A stretch of 64,000 nucleotides of DNA from the NCBI RefSeq assembly GCF_013602415.1, contig NZ_WPAG02000002.1:4219480-4283479 (forward strand). Direction: 5' to 3'. Made by a program: the position numbers and the translations under genes. Position 1 is the stretch's first letter; each line of letters begins with the position of its first letter. Origin of the DNA: Rhodococcus sp. B50 (GTDB lineage Bacteria > Actinomycetota > Actinomycetes > Mycobacteriales > Mycobacteriaceae). Shown in pieces: positions 9,118-17,550 of this stretch. The notes under the pieces were generated by a model. It was given only the letters and a program-made list of their open reading frames with translations, did not search any database and had not been told where the DNA came from.

Positions 9118-10269
9118 ATGCCGAAGAAGCACGTCGCCTCCTGGTACGACGACGAGGTCTCTGCCGTCTACGATCTCGCGCGCGAGTTCTTCGAGCGCGA
9201 GGTCATGGGCAAGGTCGAGAAGTGGGATTCGCAGCGTCGTATCGATCGCGAGGTCTGGCTCGAGGCCGGCAAGCTCGGCCTGCTGTGCTGCTCGATCCCC
9301 GAGGAATACGGCGGGGGCGGAGGCACTTTCGCGCACGACCTCGCGGTGTTCGACGCGCAGGGCTACTCCGGCGATCTCGCGTTCGGCAACTCCGTGCACA
9401 GCGGCATCGTCGCGCACTACATCCTCGAGTACGGCAACGAGGAGCAGAAGAAGGCGTGGCTGCCGGGCATGGCCACCGGCGAGATCCTCGGCGCCATCGG
9501 CATGACCGAACCCGGCGCGGGCTCGGACCTGAAGGCCATCAAGACCACCGCGGTGCGCGACGGCGACCACTACGTCGTCAACGGCTCGAAAACCTTCATC
9601 ACCAACGGTTCCTCGGCCGACGTCATCGTCCTCGCCGTCAAGACCGACCCGAAGGCCGGTGCCAAGGGCGTGTCGCTGCTCATCGTGGATCTGCGTGACG
9701 CCCCGGGCTTCTCGGTGGGCCGCGTGCTCGACAAGGTCGGCCAGCACGCCGCCGACACCTCCGAGTTGTCGTTCGTCGACGTGCGAGTACCGGTGACGAA
9801 TCTGCTCGGTGAGTCCGAAGGCCTCGGCTTCGGCCAGCTCATGGCACAGCTCGTGCAGGAGCGCCTGATCATCGGCGCGCAGGCCGCCGGCGCGATGGAT
9901 CGGGCCGTCGAGGAGACCGTCCGCTACACCAAGGCGCGGCAGGCGTTCGGGCACAGCCTCTTCGAGTTCCAGAACACGGCCTTCGAGCTCGCCGAGTGTC
10001 AGACCATCGCGCGCACCTGCCGCATCTTCCTCGACCACTGCATCGAGCAGCACCTGAAGGGTGAACTCGACCCGTCCGACGCCGCGATGGTCAAGTACTG
10101 GCTGACCGACAAGCAGTGCGAGGTCATCGACCGCTGCGTGCAGTTGCACGGCGGCTACGGCTACATGCGCGAATACCTCATTGCGCGGATGTACGAGGAC
10201 GCGCGCGTCCAGCGGATCTACGCCGGTGCGAACGAGGTCATGAAGCAGATCATCGCGCGGGCGCTGTAA
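9118..10269 (+). CDS. Acyl-CoA dehydrogenase
   Basis: The 383-residue FAD enzyme shows the family signatures: AIGMTEPGAGSDL (FAD/substrate binding), a QAFGHSLFEFQ helix and a C-terminal QLHGGYGYMREY...RIYAGANEVMK. The usual YEGT glutamate of medium-chain enzymes is Ala (YAGA), so the catalytic base probably lies elsewhere, as in isovaleryl/long-chain types (inference). It would introduce the 2,3-double bond in an acyl-CoA made by the upstream ligase. A ribosome-binding site (aaaggaac) lies at about 9100-9107. Confidence 0.9.
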   Translation: MPKKHVASWYDDEVSAVYDLAREFFEREVMGKVEKWDSQRRIDREVWLEAGKLGLLCCSIPEEYGGGGGTFAHDLAVFDAQGYSGDLAFGNSVHSGIVAHYILEYGNEEQKKAWLPGMATGEILGAIGMTEPGAGSDLKAIKTTAVRDGDHYVVNGSKTFITNGSSADVIVLAVKTDPKAGAKGVSLLIVDLRDAPGFSVGRVLDKVGQHAADTSELSFVDVRVPVTNLLGESEGLGFGQLMAQLVQERLIIGAQAAGAMDRAVEETVRYTKARQAFGHSLFEFQNTAFELAECQTIARTCRIFLDHCIEQHLKGELDPSDAAMVKYWLTDKQCEVIDRCVQLHGGYGYMREYLIARMYEDARVQRIYAGANEVMKQIIARAL

Positions 10270-10309
10270 GCACTCGGTTCGGAACTACCCGGCGTCCGGT
10301 CCAGTCGAC

Positions 10310-10333
10310 ACTCGGCTGCACCGGGCGCCGAGT
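10310..10333. terminator. Weak hairpin between convergent genes
   Basis: A 7-bp stem ACTCGGC/GCCGAGT (10310-10316 and 10327-10333) with a 10-base loop lies between the convergent acyl-CoA dehydrogenase and alpha/beta hydrolase genes, followed by cgtttcc. Confidence 0.4.
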
Positions 10334-10354
10334 CGTTTCCGGATGTGGGATGTC

Positions 10355-11194
10355 TCAACCGGCCGTGGTGGTCAGGAACTCTTCGATCGCCGCGGTAAGC
10401 TTCTCGGGCTGGTCTTCGGCCAGCAGGGTGTAACTGTCGTCGATTTCGACCAACCGTGCGGCGGGGAAGGCCTCGACGAGGCGTCGTCCGTGATCGCGCG
10501 GCATCATGCGATCCTCGGTGGCCCACACGACCAGCACCGGCCCGGAGAACTGCGCCGCTTTCGCCGCGATCTCGAGCAATTGCTGCTTGGGCGGAGCCGA
10601 GGGTGCGTATTTGGCCAGATCACGCCGGATGTTCCGGTCGACGGTGGCCGGACGGAACCAGGCGTCCATGACGGGTTCGGGTACCGGACGTTTGCTCATC
10701 CAGCCCCAGGTGCCGGGTCCTCGCCGTCCGAGTTTCGTGCCGAGCACGGCCATGAGCAGGCGTACCCCACCTGGAATCTTGACCAGTGGCAGGAGTAGTT
10801 TCACCGGGCCGGGCGGGTAGTTGTCGAATGCCTCGCATGCGGTGAGTACCAGTCGCGAGACCCGTTCGGGATTCGACACGGCGAGGAAAGCCTGGGCGCC
10901 GCCCCAATCGTTCTGGATCAGCGTGACGTCACGCAGGTCGAGGGCGTCGAGGAACTCCCCGATGAGATGGCCCATTCCGACGAGGGTGAGGTCTGCCTCC
11001 GGACGCATCGGTATGCGGTGCGAGCCGAGAGGCCAGGTCGGCACGATGCAGCGGTAGGTGCCGCGGAGTTGTTCGACGACGTGCCGCCACCCGGTTCCGT
11101 CCATCAGAAGGCCATGGATGAACACGAGAACCGGTCCGGTGCCCCTGGTGTCCTCGTACTCGATCGTTCCTGCCGAAAGCTCGATGTCGAACAC
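10355..11194 (-). CDS. Alpha/beta hydrolase, dehalogenase/epoxide-hydrolase-like, atypical triad
   Basis: The 279-residue protein has the alpha/beta-hydrolase HGLLMDG oxyanion loop and an Asp nucleophile elbow (NDWGG) like haloalkane dehalogenases and epoxide hydrolases. The C-terminal position where these enzymes carry the catalytic His (usually GHF before QEDxPE) reads SYTLLAEDQPE, so the His seems to be missing. This may be a non-canonical or inactive member. The GTG start at 11194 is preferred because a strong AAGGGGG site lies 5 bases upstream; the frame is open to 11233. Confidence 0.82.
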   Translation of the reverse strand: MFDIELSAGTIEYEDTRGTGPVLVFIHGLLMDGTGWRHVVEQLRGTYRCIVPTWPLGSHRIPMRPEADLTLVGMGHLIGEFLDALDLRDVTLIQNDWGGAQAFLAVSNPERVSRLVLTACEAFDNYPPGPVKLLLPLVKIPGGVRLLMAVLGTKLGRRGPGTWGWMSKRPVPEPVMDAWFRPATVDRNIRRDLAKYAPSAPPKQQLLEIAAKAAQFSGPVLVVWATEDRMMPRDHGRRLVEAFPAARLVEIDDSYTLLAEDQPEKLTAAIEEFLTTTAG

Positions 11195-11392
11195 GCGATC
11201 CCCCTTCGCGTCGAGTGGTCGAGATATTTCCACAACTCCGCATCGCTCGCCGACATTTCACGCATCCGGTAGACGTATTCGTCGAATAGAACTTCTTCAG
11301 CCGGGATCGCTTTCGGTGAAATCCGCCCGCAGAAACCGGGGGTGGGTCAAGATCACATGAATTCCATTATCTGGCGACAGTATGGACATCCG

Positions 11393-11911
11393 ATGCGACA
11401 TCGCGCCCGTGCTGCAGTGATCACCACCTTTGTTGTCCCTGCGGCTGTAGTGATCCCAGGAATAGCAGGAGCAGCGGAGGCAGAGGACGTTCGGTACTCG
11501 TTCTCCGTCGACGGCACGAGCGTGACCAACACGATCGTCAACAACACCGGCGAGGAGTTGATCTGCTCGACCTCTCTCGGCAACGCACCGGACGGGGTAC
11601 TGCCTCCGGTCTGGGAGGTCGTCGGAGCCGGACAGTCCCTCTACGAGCAGGGGCCGGTAGCGCCGGGAACCAGCACGCAGGTCATTGCGGACGTACCTGC
11701 CGGCTCCTACGTCGCGTTGGCATCGTGCGGCAACGCTGGTTCCACCGCGATGTGGGCCTCGGACTATCCCGGTATCGAGGAAATCCTCGCGCTGTTCCCG
11801 CTCACGTCCTTCGCGGTCGAGCAGGGATCCACGGTCGTCACGGTTCCCGCTGAGACACCCGACGTACCCGTACAGCAGTCACCGTCCTTCGGCAGCAGTC
11901 AACCTGAATGA
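11393..11911 (+). CDS. Hypothetical secreted protein
   Basis: I do not recognise this family. From the ATG at 11393 the product is 172 residues, with a basic start (MRHRARA), a hydrophobic core and an Ala-rich cleavage region (GIAGAAEAED), which together read as a Sec signal peptide. The mature part is acidic, with two cysteines (LICSTS and LASCGN) that could form a disulfide. The C-terminus is rich in Pro, Ser and Gln. Starts at 11342 and 11357 are also possible but add a stretch that is not signal-like. Confidence 0.65.
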   Translation: MRHRARAAVITTFVVPAAVVIPGIAGAAEAEDVRYSFSVDGTSVTNTIVNNTGEELICSTSLGNAPDGVLPPVWEVVGAGQSLYEQGPVAPGTSTQVIADVPAGSYVALASCGNAGSTAMWASDYPGIEEILALFPLTSFAVEQGSTVVTVPAETPDVPVQQSPSFGSSQPE

Positions 11912-11982
11912 TGCTCTGACAGAGCAATTTTCGAGTATTTCCGGTTGATCGCGACTCGACGGCGGGTGCGTGCGGACCTAAC

Positions 11983-12493
11983 TCACCACGGCCGGCTGGT
12001 GGTGAGGTACTTCGCCATCTCCTGGCTCTGCGCGCGGTGCATGCGGCGGTGCTCCGCCCGCTCGTCCCCGGACTCGTTGAGCTTGCGTTCCTCGTCGGAC
12101 TCGGGCAGCACCGGGGGGACATGCATGGGGCGTCCGCCGTCGTCGACCGCGACGAAGGTGAGGAAGGCGGTCGCGGCAATGCGACGCTCGCTGCTGCGCA
12201 GATCCTCGGCGGTGACCTTGACGAAGACCTCCATCGAGCTGCGCCCGGTCCAGGTCACGAACGATTCGAGGCACACCGAATCGGAAGGGCGCACAGGCTC
12301 GAGAAAGGGCCACGGAGTCGGTCGACGCCGTCACAACCGAGGCGCGACTGTGACGTGTTGCCGAGATCGACGCGGTCATATCGATGTCGCTCATCAGCTT
12401 CCCACCGAACAACGTGTTGTGGTCGTTGACGTCGTTGGGAAATACCCTGCTGGTCTTGATGACTCGGGATTCTCGGCAAGGTTTGGCCTGCAC
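11983..12493 (-). pseudogene. Acyl-CoA thioesterase (hotdog fold), frameshifted
   Basis: Two overlapping minus-strand frames together encode one hotdog acyl-CoA thioesterase of about 170 residues. The first half (from GTG 12493, preceded by GAAAGGAC) contains FPNDVNDHNTLFGGKLMSDID and VTASTDSV. The second half continues in another frame with RPSDSVCLESFVTWTGRSS and AEDLRSSERRIAATAFLTF. The frame changes at the run of three G on the plus strand at 12307-12309; removing one base restores VAFLEPVRPSDSV across the junction. It is either a true frameshift mutation or a sequencing error in this one run; both halves otherwise look well conserved. Confidence 0.8.
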
Positions 12494-12554
12494 GCGTGGT
12501 CCTTTCGTAGGTCGTGCTCGCGGCGGGATCTCCGCCGGACGCACCTTTTCGAGC

Positions 12555-13037
12555 CTACGACTGCTGCTGCGCGGGAATCGACGTCGGTCGGGTGTGATAC
12601 TCGACAAGCCTGGTCAGCATCGAGGTGAGCAGCGCCCGTTCGTCCGCGTCGAGGGGGGCGAACGCCTCGTCCTGCGCCTCGGTGAGCATCCGGTCGAGAT
12701 CGAACAACCGTCTCCGTCCGCGGCGGGGGAGGGTGATGATGTTGCGCCGCCGGTCGGCGGGGTCGGGAGCGCGTTCGACGAACCGGCGGTCGACCAGGGC
12801 ATCGACGGTGGCCGCGACATCACTGCGATCGAGCCCGCAGCGCCGGGCGAGGTCGACCTGGCTGGACGGGCCGTACTCCTCGAGGGCGGCCAGGATCCGA
12901 TAGTGGTGGCCGCGGGCGTCGGCGGAATCGAGTCGGTCGAACACGACGCGATGCACGTGTCGCGCCGCCTGGGTCATGAGGTAGCTCGGAAGGTGTCCGA
13001 GGCGGTCGGGGCCGGCCGCGTCGTGGGTGGCGGACAT
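12555..13037 (-). CDS. MarR-family transcriptional regulator
   Basis: The 160-residue product has the MarR winged-helix layout: a helix-turn-helix (SSQVDLARRCGLDRSDVAATVDALVDRRFVER, split by its turn) at about residues 58-90 and the wing RAPDPADRRRNIITL with the conserved D-x-R-D-R-R-type pattern. MarR proteins usually repress nearby efflux or catabolic genes and respond to phenolic or acyl ligands. The gene sits upstream of the thioesterase, in the same orientation with a 61-base gap, so it may control that gene. Confidence 0.88.
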   Translation of the reverse strand: MSATHDAAGPDRLGHLPSYLMTQAARHVHRVVFDRLDSADARGHHYRILAALEEYGPSSQVDLARRCGLDRSDVAATVDALVDRRFVERAPDPADRRRNIITLPRRGRRRLFDLDRMLTEAQDEAFAPLDADERALLTSMLTRLVEYHTRPTSIPAQQQS

Positions 13038-13080
13038 GGGGTCGAGTCTACGAGCACGGACGCGAGGGATCGAGACCCTG

Positions 13081-14043
13081 TCACCGCCGGCGATGATCGG
13101 TGATCGGTGTGCGGGGTCCGCGCTTCGGCACTCGCGCGTACCCGCCGGACTCGACGATCAATCGCACGGCTCGATAACGTTGGGGGCGTAGCGGTTCGAG
13201 GTACTCGACCATGCCCGCGTCGTCGAGAGGGCGGGCGAGCAGTGCCCATCCGACGACCTTCGCGAGGTGGTAGTCGCCGACGGAGAGCGCGTCGGCGTCG
13301 CCGAATGCGCGTTGCGCCACCTCCGCGGCCGTCCACACGCCCACCCCCGGCACGACCCGCAGCTTCCGCCGGGCGTCGGCGGCCGGTTCGTGCACGAGAC
13401 GCTCGAGCGAGTCGGCGACCTGCGCGCACCGCACCACGGTGCGTGCGCGGCCGGGATCGACATTCGCCCGATGGAACTCCCAGGACGGCACGGTCCGCCA
13501 GGTCGCCGCGGAGGGTGGCACGCGCATACCGTCCGGGGCCGGCCCGGGCGCCGGATCGCCGAACCAGGTGACGAGGCGCCGCCATGATGCGAACGCCGCC
13601 ACCCCGTGCACCCGTTGTTCCAGGATGGCAGGGACGAGGGACTCGAGCACCCGGCCGGTGCGGGGGATGCGCAGGGCGGGCATTCGTCGGTGCGCCTCGA
13701 CGAGGGCAGGATGTTCGGGGGTGAAGGCCGACGGATCGTCGTCGGCGCCGAGCAGGGCCGGCAGTCGTTCCGCCAGTTCGGTTGCTCCCGGTCCCCACGC
13801 CAGGCACCGCGCGCCGTGTGGGCCGTCCTGGGTGAGCCGGTAGGTCACGGCTCCGGTGTCCATGCGGGAGGTGCGCCACACGGCGTCGCCGACGACGCGA
13901 TGACACGGATCCCACGGCCCGCGCTGCAACGGTCGCAGGGTACGCACCACGTCGACGGGCCACAGCACGCGTACGCGGGTGTCGAGAAGCCCGTCGTCCA
14001 CCGCCCTCGCGATGCGACGGCCTCGCTCGTCGGACACGGTCAC
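13081..14043 (-). CDS. DNA glycosylase of the HhH-GPD (AlkA/3-methyladenine DNA glycosylase 2) family
   Basis: The 320-residue protein has a helix-hairpin-helix (RVVPGVGVWTAAEVAQ) followed by the catalytic region DALSVGDYHLAKVVGW, where the Asp is in the place expected for HhH-GPD glycosylases. LVPAILEQRV is the typical helix before it. The role is base-excision repair of alkylated or otherwise damaged bases. The GTG start at 14043 was chosen because the N-terminus then resembles homologues; upstream frame extension would run through the divergent rnhA promoter. Confidence 0.85.
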   Translation of the reverse strand: MTVSDERGRRIARAVDDGLLDTRVRVLWPVDVVRTLRPLQRGPWDPCHRVVGDAVWRTSRMDTGAVTYRLTQDGPHGARCLAWGPGATELAERLPALLGADDDPSAFTPEHPALVEAHRRMPALRIPRTGRVLESLVPAILEQRVHGVAAFASWRRLVTWFGDPAPGPAPDGMRVPPSAATWRTVPSWEFHRANVDPGRARTVVRCAQVADSLERLVHEPAADARRKLRVVPGVGVWTAAEVAQRAFGDADALSVGDYHLAKVVGWALLARPLDDAGMVEYLEPLRPQRYRAVRLIVESGGYARVPKRGPRTPITDHRRR

Positions 14044-14100
14044 CGCCCTACCGTACTCTGTGCGCTGGAGCCGACTTTCGTGGTGTCGGAGGGTGCGGCT

Positions 14101-14631
14101 ATGGTCGGGCGCATGATCATCGTGAGCACCGACGGATCCTGCCTTCGCAATCCCGGCGGCGCCATCGGGTGGGCGTGGGTCAATCACGAGGGGCCCAGCG
14201 CGTCGGGCGGTGAGCGTTCGGGCACGAATCAGATCGCGGAGCTCCGGGCGGTGCTCGAAGCGCTCCGTGCGCATCCGGGTTCCGAGCCGATGATCATCGA
14301 ATCCGATTCGCAGTACGCGATCAAGTGCGCCTCCGAATGGCTCCCGGGATGGAAGCGCAAGGGGTGGAAGACAGCCACCGGCGCGCCGGTGAAGAACCTC
14401 GAACTCGTGCGCGCCATCGACCGCGAGCTCACCGATCGCACCGGGCCGGTGCGGTTCCGCTGGGTGCGCGGCCACGTCGGCAACCACTTCAACGAGATGG
14501 CCGACACGCTCGCCGGGCAGGCCGCGCGCGAGATCGCGGCGCAGCCCGGACCGATCGAGGTACCCAGCACTCCCGTGGTGGCGCACAAGCCGCCGAAGCG
14601 CGCCGACGACGCCGAATTGACCTTGTTCTGA
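14101..14631 (+). CDS. rnhA: Ribonuclease HI
   Basis: The 176-residue product contains all four acidic catalytic positions of RNase H type 1: Asp in STDGSCLRNPGG, Glu in AELRAVLEAL, Asp in IESDSQYAIK and Asp in NEMADTLAG. It degrades the RNA strand of RNA-DNA hybrids. The basic handle (LPGWKRKGWKTATG) is present. The C-terminal 35 residues are a Pro-rich tail. ATG 14101 has GGAGGG 7 bases upstream; ATG 14113 is an alternative. It ends one base before the convergent ABC ATPase gene. Confidence 0.92.
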   Translation: MVGRMIIVSTDGSCLRNPGGAIGWAWVNHEGPSASGGERSGTNQIAELRAVLEALRAHPGSEPMIIESDSQYAIKCASEWLPGWKRKGWKTATGAPVKNLELVRAIDRELTDRTGPVRFRWVRGHVGNHFNEMADTLAGQAAREIAAQPGPIEVPSTPVVAHKPPKRADDAELTLF

Positions 14632-14632
14632 G

Positions 14633-15388
14633 TCAGTAGTAGACCGCGAGGCGGCCGTTGGGTCCTTCGACGCACGTCACCGGAGTATCGAAGACGCGTG
14701 TCAAGGTCTCGTCCACCAAGATTTCTTCCGGCGTCCCGAATTCGACGACTTTGCCGTCCTTCATCGCGCAGATTCGGTCCGCGTAGTGGCCTGCGAAATT
14801 GATGTCGTGGAGGACGATGACGACCGTGCGCCCCAGCTCGACAGCCACCTTGTGGAGATGCTTCATCATCTGGACCGAGTGCTTCATGTCCAGGTTGTTC
14901 AGCGGCTCGTCCAGCAGGATGTAGTCGGTGTCCTGGCACAGCACCATCGCCACGTAGGCGCGCTGGCGCTGACCGCCGGACAGCTGGTCCAGGTAGCGGT
15001 GTTCGAGATCGGTGAGGTCGAAAAACTCGATGGACTTGCTGATGGCCTCCTCGTCCTCGAGGGTGAGGCGGCCCTTCGAGTGCGGGAAACGCCCGAAGCC
15101 CACGAGTTGCCGCACCGTCAGGCGGGTAACGAAGTGGTTCTCCTGTCGGAGGATCGAAACGATCTTTGCGAGGTCCTTCGACGCGGTGCTCGAGACGTCG
15201 TAGCCGGCGATCTCGATGGTGCCGGCGTCGGCGCCGAGCAACCGGCCCACGATGGTCAGCATCGTCGACTTGCCCGCACCGTTCGGCCCGACCAGGGCCG
15301 TGATGCCGCCGGCGGGAATCGTCAGGTCGATCTCACCGATCGTGACCGTGCTGCTGTACTCCTTGCGGAGTCCCTTGATCTCGATCAC
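14633..15388 (-). CDS. Iron-siderophore ABC transporter ATP-binding protein
   Basis: The 251-residue ATPase has Walker A GPNGAGKS near residue 34, the ABC signature LSGGQRQRA, Walker B YILLDEPLNNLD and the switch histidine in VIVLHDINFAG. Its pattern matches FepC/FecE-type iron-chelate importers. The GTG start overlaps the permease stop (GTGA). It is the last gene of a four-gene unit (binding protein, two permeases, ATPase) led by an IdeR box, so it should be expressed under iron limitation. Confidence 0.92.
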   Translation of the reverse strand: MIEIKGLRKEYSSTVTIGEIDLTIPAGGITALVGPNGAGKSTMLTIVGRLLGADAGTIEIAGYDVSSTASKDLAKIVSILRQENHFVTRLTVRQLVGFGRFPHSKGRLTLEDEEAISKSIEFFDLTDLEHRYLDQLSGGQRQRAYVAMVLCQDTDYILLDEPLNNLDMKHSVQMMKHLHKVAVELGRTVVIVLHDINFAGHYADRICAMKDGKVVEFGTPEEILVDETLTRVFDTPVTCVEGPNGRLAVYY

Positions 15389-16470
15389 AGTCTGCCCTTC
15401 CGGAGGATCACGTAGAGGAAGGCCGATCCGCCGACGGCCTCGATGATGATGGATACGGCGCCCTCTGCGTAGAAGATGTTCTTCAGAACGAAGTAGGCGC
15501 CACCCAGGATGACGAACCCGGTCAGGATCGCCACGGGGAACACGAAGCGGTGATCGTGTGTGGTTGCGAACTGGTAGGCCAGGGTCGCGACAAGGAACCC
15601 GAGGAACGTCAAGGGCCCGACGAGCGCGGTGGTGGTGGCCATGAGGACCGACACGAGAAACAGGACGAGCATGATCTCGCGGCGGTGGTTCAGGCCGAGG
15701 TTGGTGGTGACGTCCTTGCCCAGCGCGATGATGTTGAGCCTGCGCGAACGCCACCACAGTGTTCCGGCCGCCGCGATGCACAGCGGGATCGCCAGCGGCA
15801 GGTAGGACGCATCCGCATTGGACACCGACCCGAACAGTTTGGCGGTGAGGATGTCGAACTCGCTGGGGGTGAGCATACGCTGCATGAAGGTCGCCACGGA
15901 TCCGAGACCGCCGCCCAGGACGATGCCGACGAGCAGCATCACCTGCATGTTCCCGTACTTGCCGGAGAGCAGCCATCCGTAGAGCATCAGCGAGAAGCCG
16001 ACCATCAGCACGACCATCAGGATGAACTGCGGCACCCCCGTGAGCGCCGTGACCCCGACCGCGCCCATGAAGAAGACGGCTGCGGTCTGGAGCGCGACGT
16101 AGAGGGCCTCGAACCCCATGATCGACGGGGTGATGATGCGGTTGTTCGTCGCGGATTGGAACGACACCGTCGCGACGGCCTGACAGACGACGACGAGCAC
16201 GATCACGACGAGGTTGGTCGCGCGCATCTGTGTGATCCGCCAGAACCCCGCGGTCCCGAACGGCATCGGATTGTTCCAGGTCACGATCCCCACGGCGATG
16301 ACGACCGAGAGGAGGATGAGGACCCCCACGAGGACCCAGTAGCGGCGTAGCTGGCGCGCGGTCGCGAATGCCCCGGAACCCGTGCGCCCTGCCTTGGTTG
16401 CAGGCGCGGCGGTCGGCGTGGCCGTGGGGATCGATTCTGCCGGCGAGATGGACGTGGTGGTGTCAGGCAT
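15385..16470 (-). CDS. Iron-siderophore ABC transporter permease (FecCD family), second
   Basis: The 361-residue protein has a polar Thr/Pro/Ala-rich N-terminal tail of about 45 residues and then some ten hydrophobic segments. The FecCD hallmark LGKDVTTNLGLNHRRE (coupling to the ATPase) and the GPLTFLGFLVATLAY segment are present. It pairs with the neighbouring permease, overlapping it by 8 bases, to form a heterodimeric channel for a ferric siderophore. Confidence 0.92.
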   Translation of the reverse strand: MPDTTTSISPAESIPTATPTAAPATKAGRTGSGAFATARQLRRYWVLVGVLILLSVVIAVGIVTWNNPMPFGTAGFWRITQMRATNLVVIVLVVVCQAVATVSFQSATNNRIITPSIMGFEALYVALQTAAVFFMGAVGVTALTGVPQFILMVVLMVGFSLMLYGWLLSGKYGNMQVMLLVGIVLGGGLGSVATFMQRMLTPSEFDILTAKLFGSVSNADASYLPLAIPLCIAAAGTLWWRSRRLNIIALGKDVTTNLGLNHRREIMLVLFLVSVLMATTTALVGPLTFLGFLVATLAYQFATTHDHRFVFPVAILTGFVILGGAYFVLKNIFYAEGAVSIIIEAVGGSAFLYVILRKGRL

Positions 16471-17443
16471 TGCGGCGGCTCCGGAGCAGCAGGGCGATGA
16501 AGACGACGGAGCCGACGACGCCGAGGATGAGCGATACCGGGATCTCGAACGGCATGATGAGCGTCCGGCCGATCAGGTCGCAGACGGTCACGATGGCGAT
16601 ACCGAGCAGGCAGACCCAGGGGAGGTTGCTGCGCAGATCGTCGCCGCGGAACATCGACACGATGTTGGGGACGATGAGCCCGAGGAAGGGAAGCGAACCG
16701 ACCACGACGGTGACCACTCCGGTGGCGATCGCGATGAGTCCGGTTCCCAGCAGGATGATGCGGTTGTAGTTCAGGCCGACGTTGGTCGCGACGTCCTCAC
16801 CGAGGCCGGCGACGGTGAACCGGTCGGCGGCGACGAACACCAGGACCGCGACGATCGCGACGATCCAGAGAACCTCGTACTGTCCCTTGATGATCGAGGT
16901 GAAACTCCCCGCGAACCAGATGCCCAGGCTCTGGAGTTTGTCGGTGGCGAGAGCGATGTATGTGGTGATGGAGCCGACGACGGCGCCCAGCATGATGCCC
17001 ACGATGGGCACGATCAGCGATGAGGACAGCTGCACTCGCCGGAGGAACAGGAAGAAGATCATCGTCCCGATGAACGCGGCGACGATAGCGCCGAGCATCC
17101 GGGGGAGAAGGCCCGCGGTCGGAGCGACGATCAGCATGATCAACAAGCCGAGTCCTGCCCACTCGGTCGTGCCGGTGGTGGTCGGTTCGACGAACCGGTT
17201 CTGGGTGAGCAACTGCATGACGAGTCCGGACATCGCCATCGCCGCTCCGGCCAGTACCAGCGCAATCGTGCGGGGGACGCGGGTGATGTTGAACATCTCC
17301 CAGCCGAAGTCGCCGCCGAAGATGTCGAACACCCCGGTGAACAGCGACGCGATCAGCAGGACGCCTACGCCGAGGAAACCCAGCAGCAGTTTCCAGTCGA
17401 AGAGTTTGTCCCGCGTCCGGGACGGTGAAGCTTGGGTCGTCAT
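16463..17443 (-). CDS. Iron-siderophore ABC transporter permease (FecCD family), first
   Basis: The 326-residue integral membrane protein has about nine or ten hydrophobic helices and FecCD signatures: RVPRTIALVLAGAAMAMSG near the N-terminus, the coupling-helix region LGEDVATNVGLNYNR and GSLPFLGLIVPNIVSMF. It lies 107 bases after the binding-protein gene, with a strong hairpin in that gap, and overlaps the second permease by 8 bases. Confidence 0.93.
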   Translation of the reverse strand: MTTQASPSRTRDKLFDWKLLLGFLGVGVLLIASLFTGVFDIFGGDFGWEMFNITRVPRTIALVLAGAAMAMSGLVMQLLTQNRFVEPTTTGTTEWAGLGLLIMLIVAPTAGLLPRMLGAIVAAFIGTMIFFLFLRRVQLSSSLIVPIVGIMLGAVVGSITTYIALATDKLQSLGIWFAGSFTSIIKGQYEVLWIVAIVAVLVFVAADRFTVAGLGEDVATNVGLNYNRIILLGTGLIAIATGVVTVVVGSLPFLGLIVPNIVSMFRGDDLRSNLPWVCLLGIAIVTVCDLIGRTLIMPFEIPVSLILGVVGSVVFIALLLRSRRNA

Positions 17444-17472
17444 GTCAGTGTCTTTGCTCTGGAAGCACGTCG

Positions 17473-17505
17473 GCCGTGGACTCGGCTCCTGGCCGAGTCC
17501 ACGGC
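17473..17505 (-). terminator. 14-bp hairpin between binding-protein and permease genes
   Basis: Perfect arms 17473-17486 and 17492-17505 flank a 5-base loop. Because it lies inside the transport operon, it probably acts as a partial terminator or RNA stabiliser that keeps the binding protein more abundant than the permeases, a common arrangement in ABC importers. Confidence 0.6.
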
Positions 17506-17550
17506 GGTCGACGCTGTGGGTTCAGTACTCCGTTGCGCTCTGTGCGGAGG

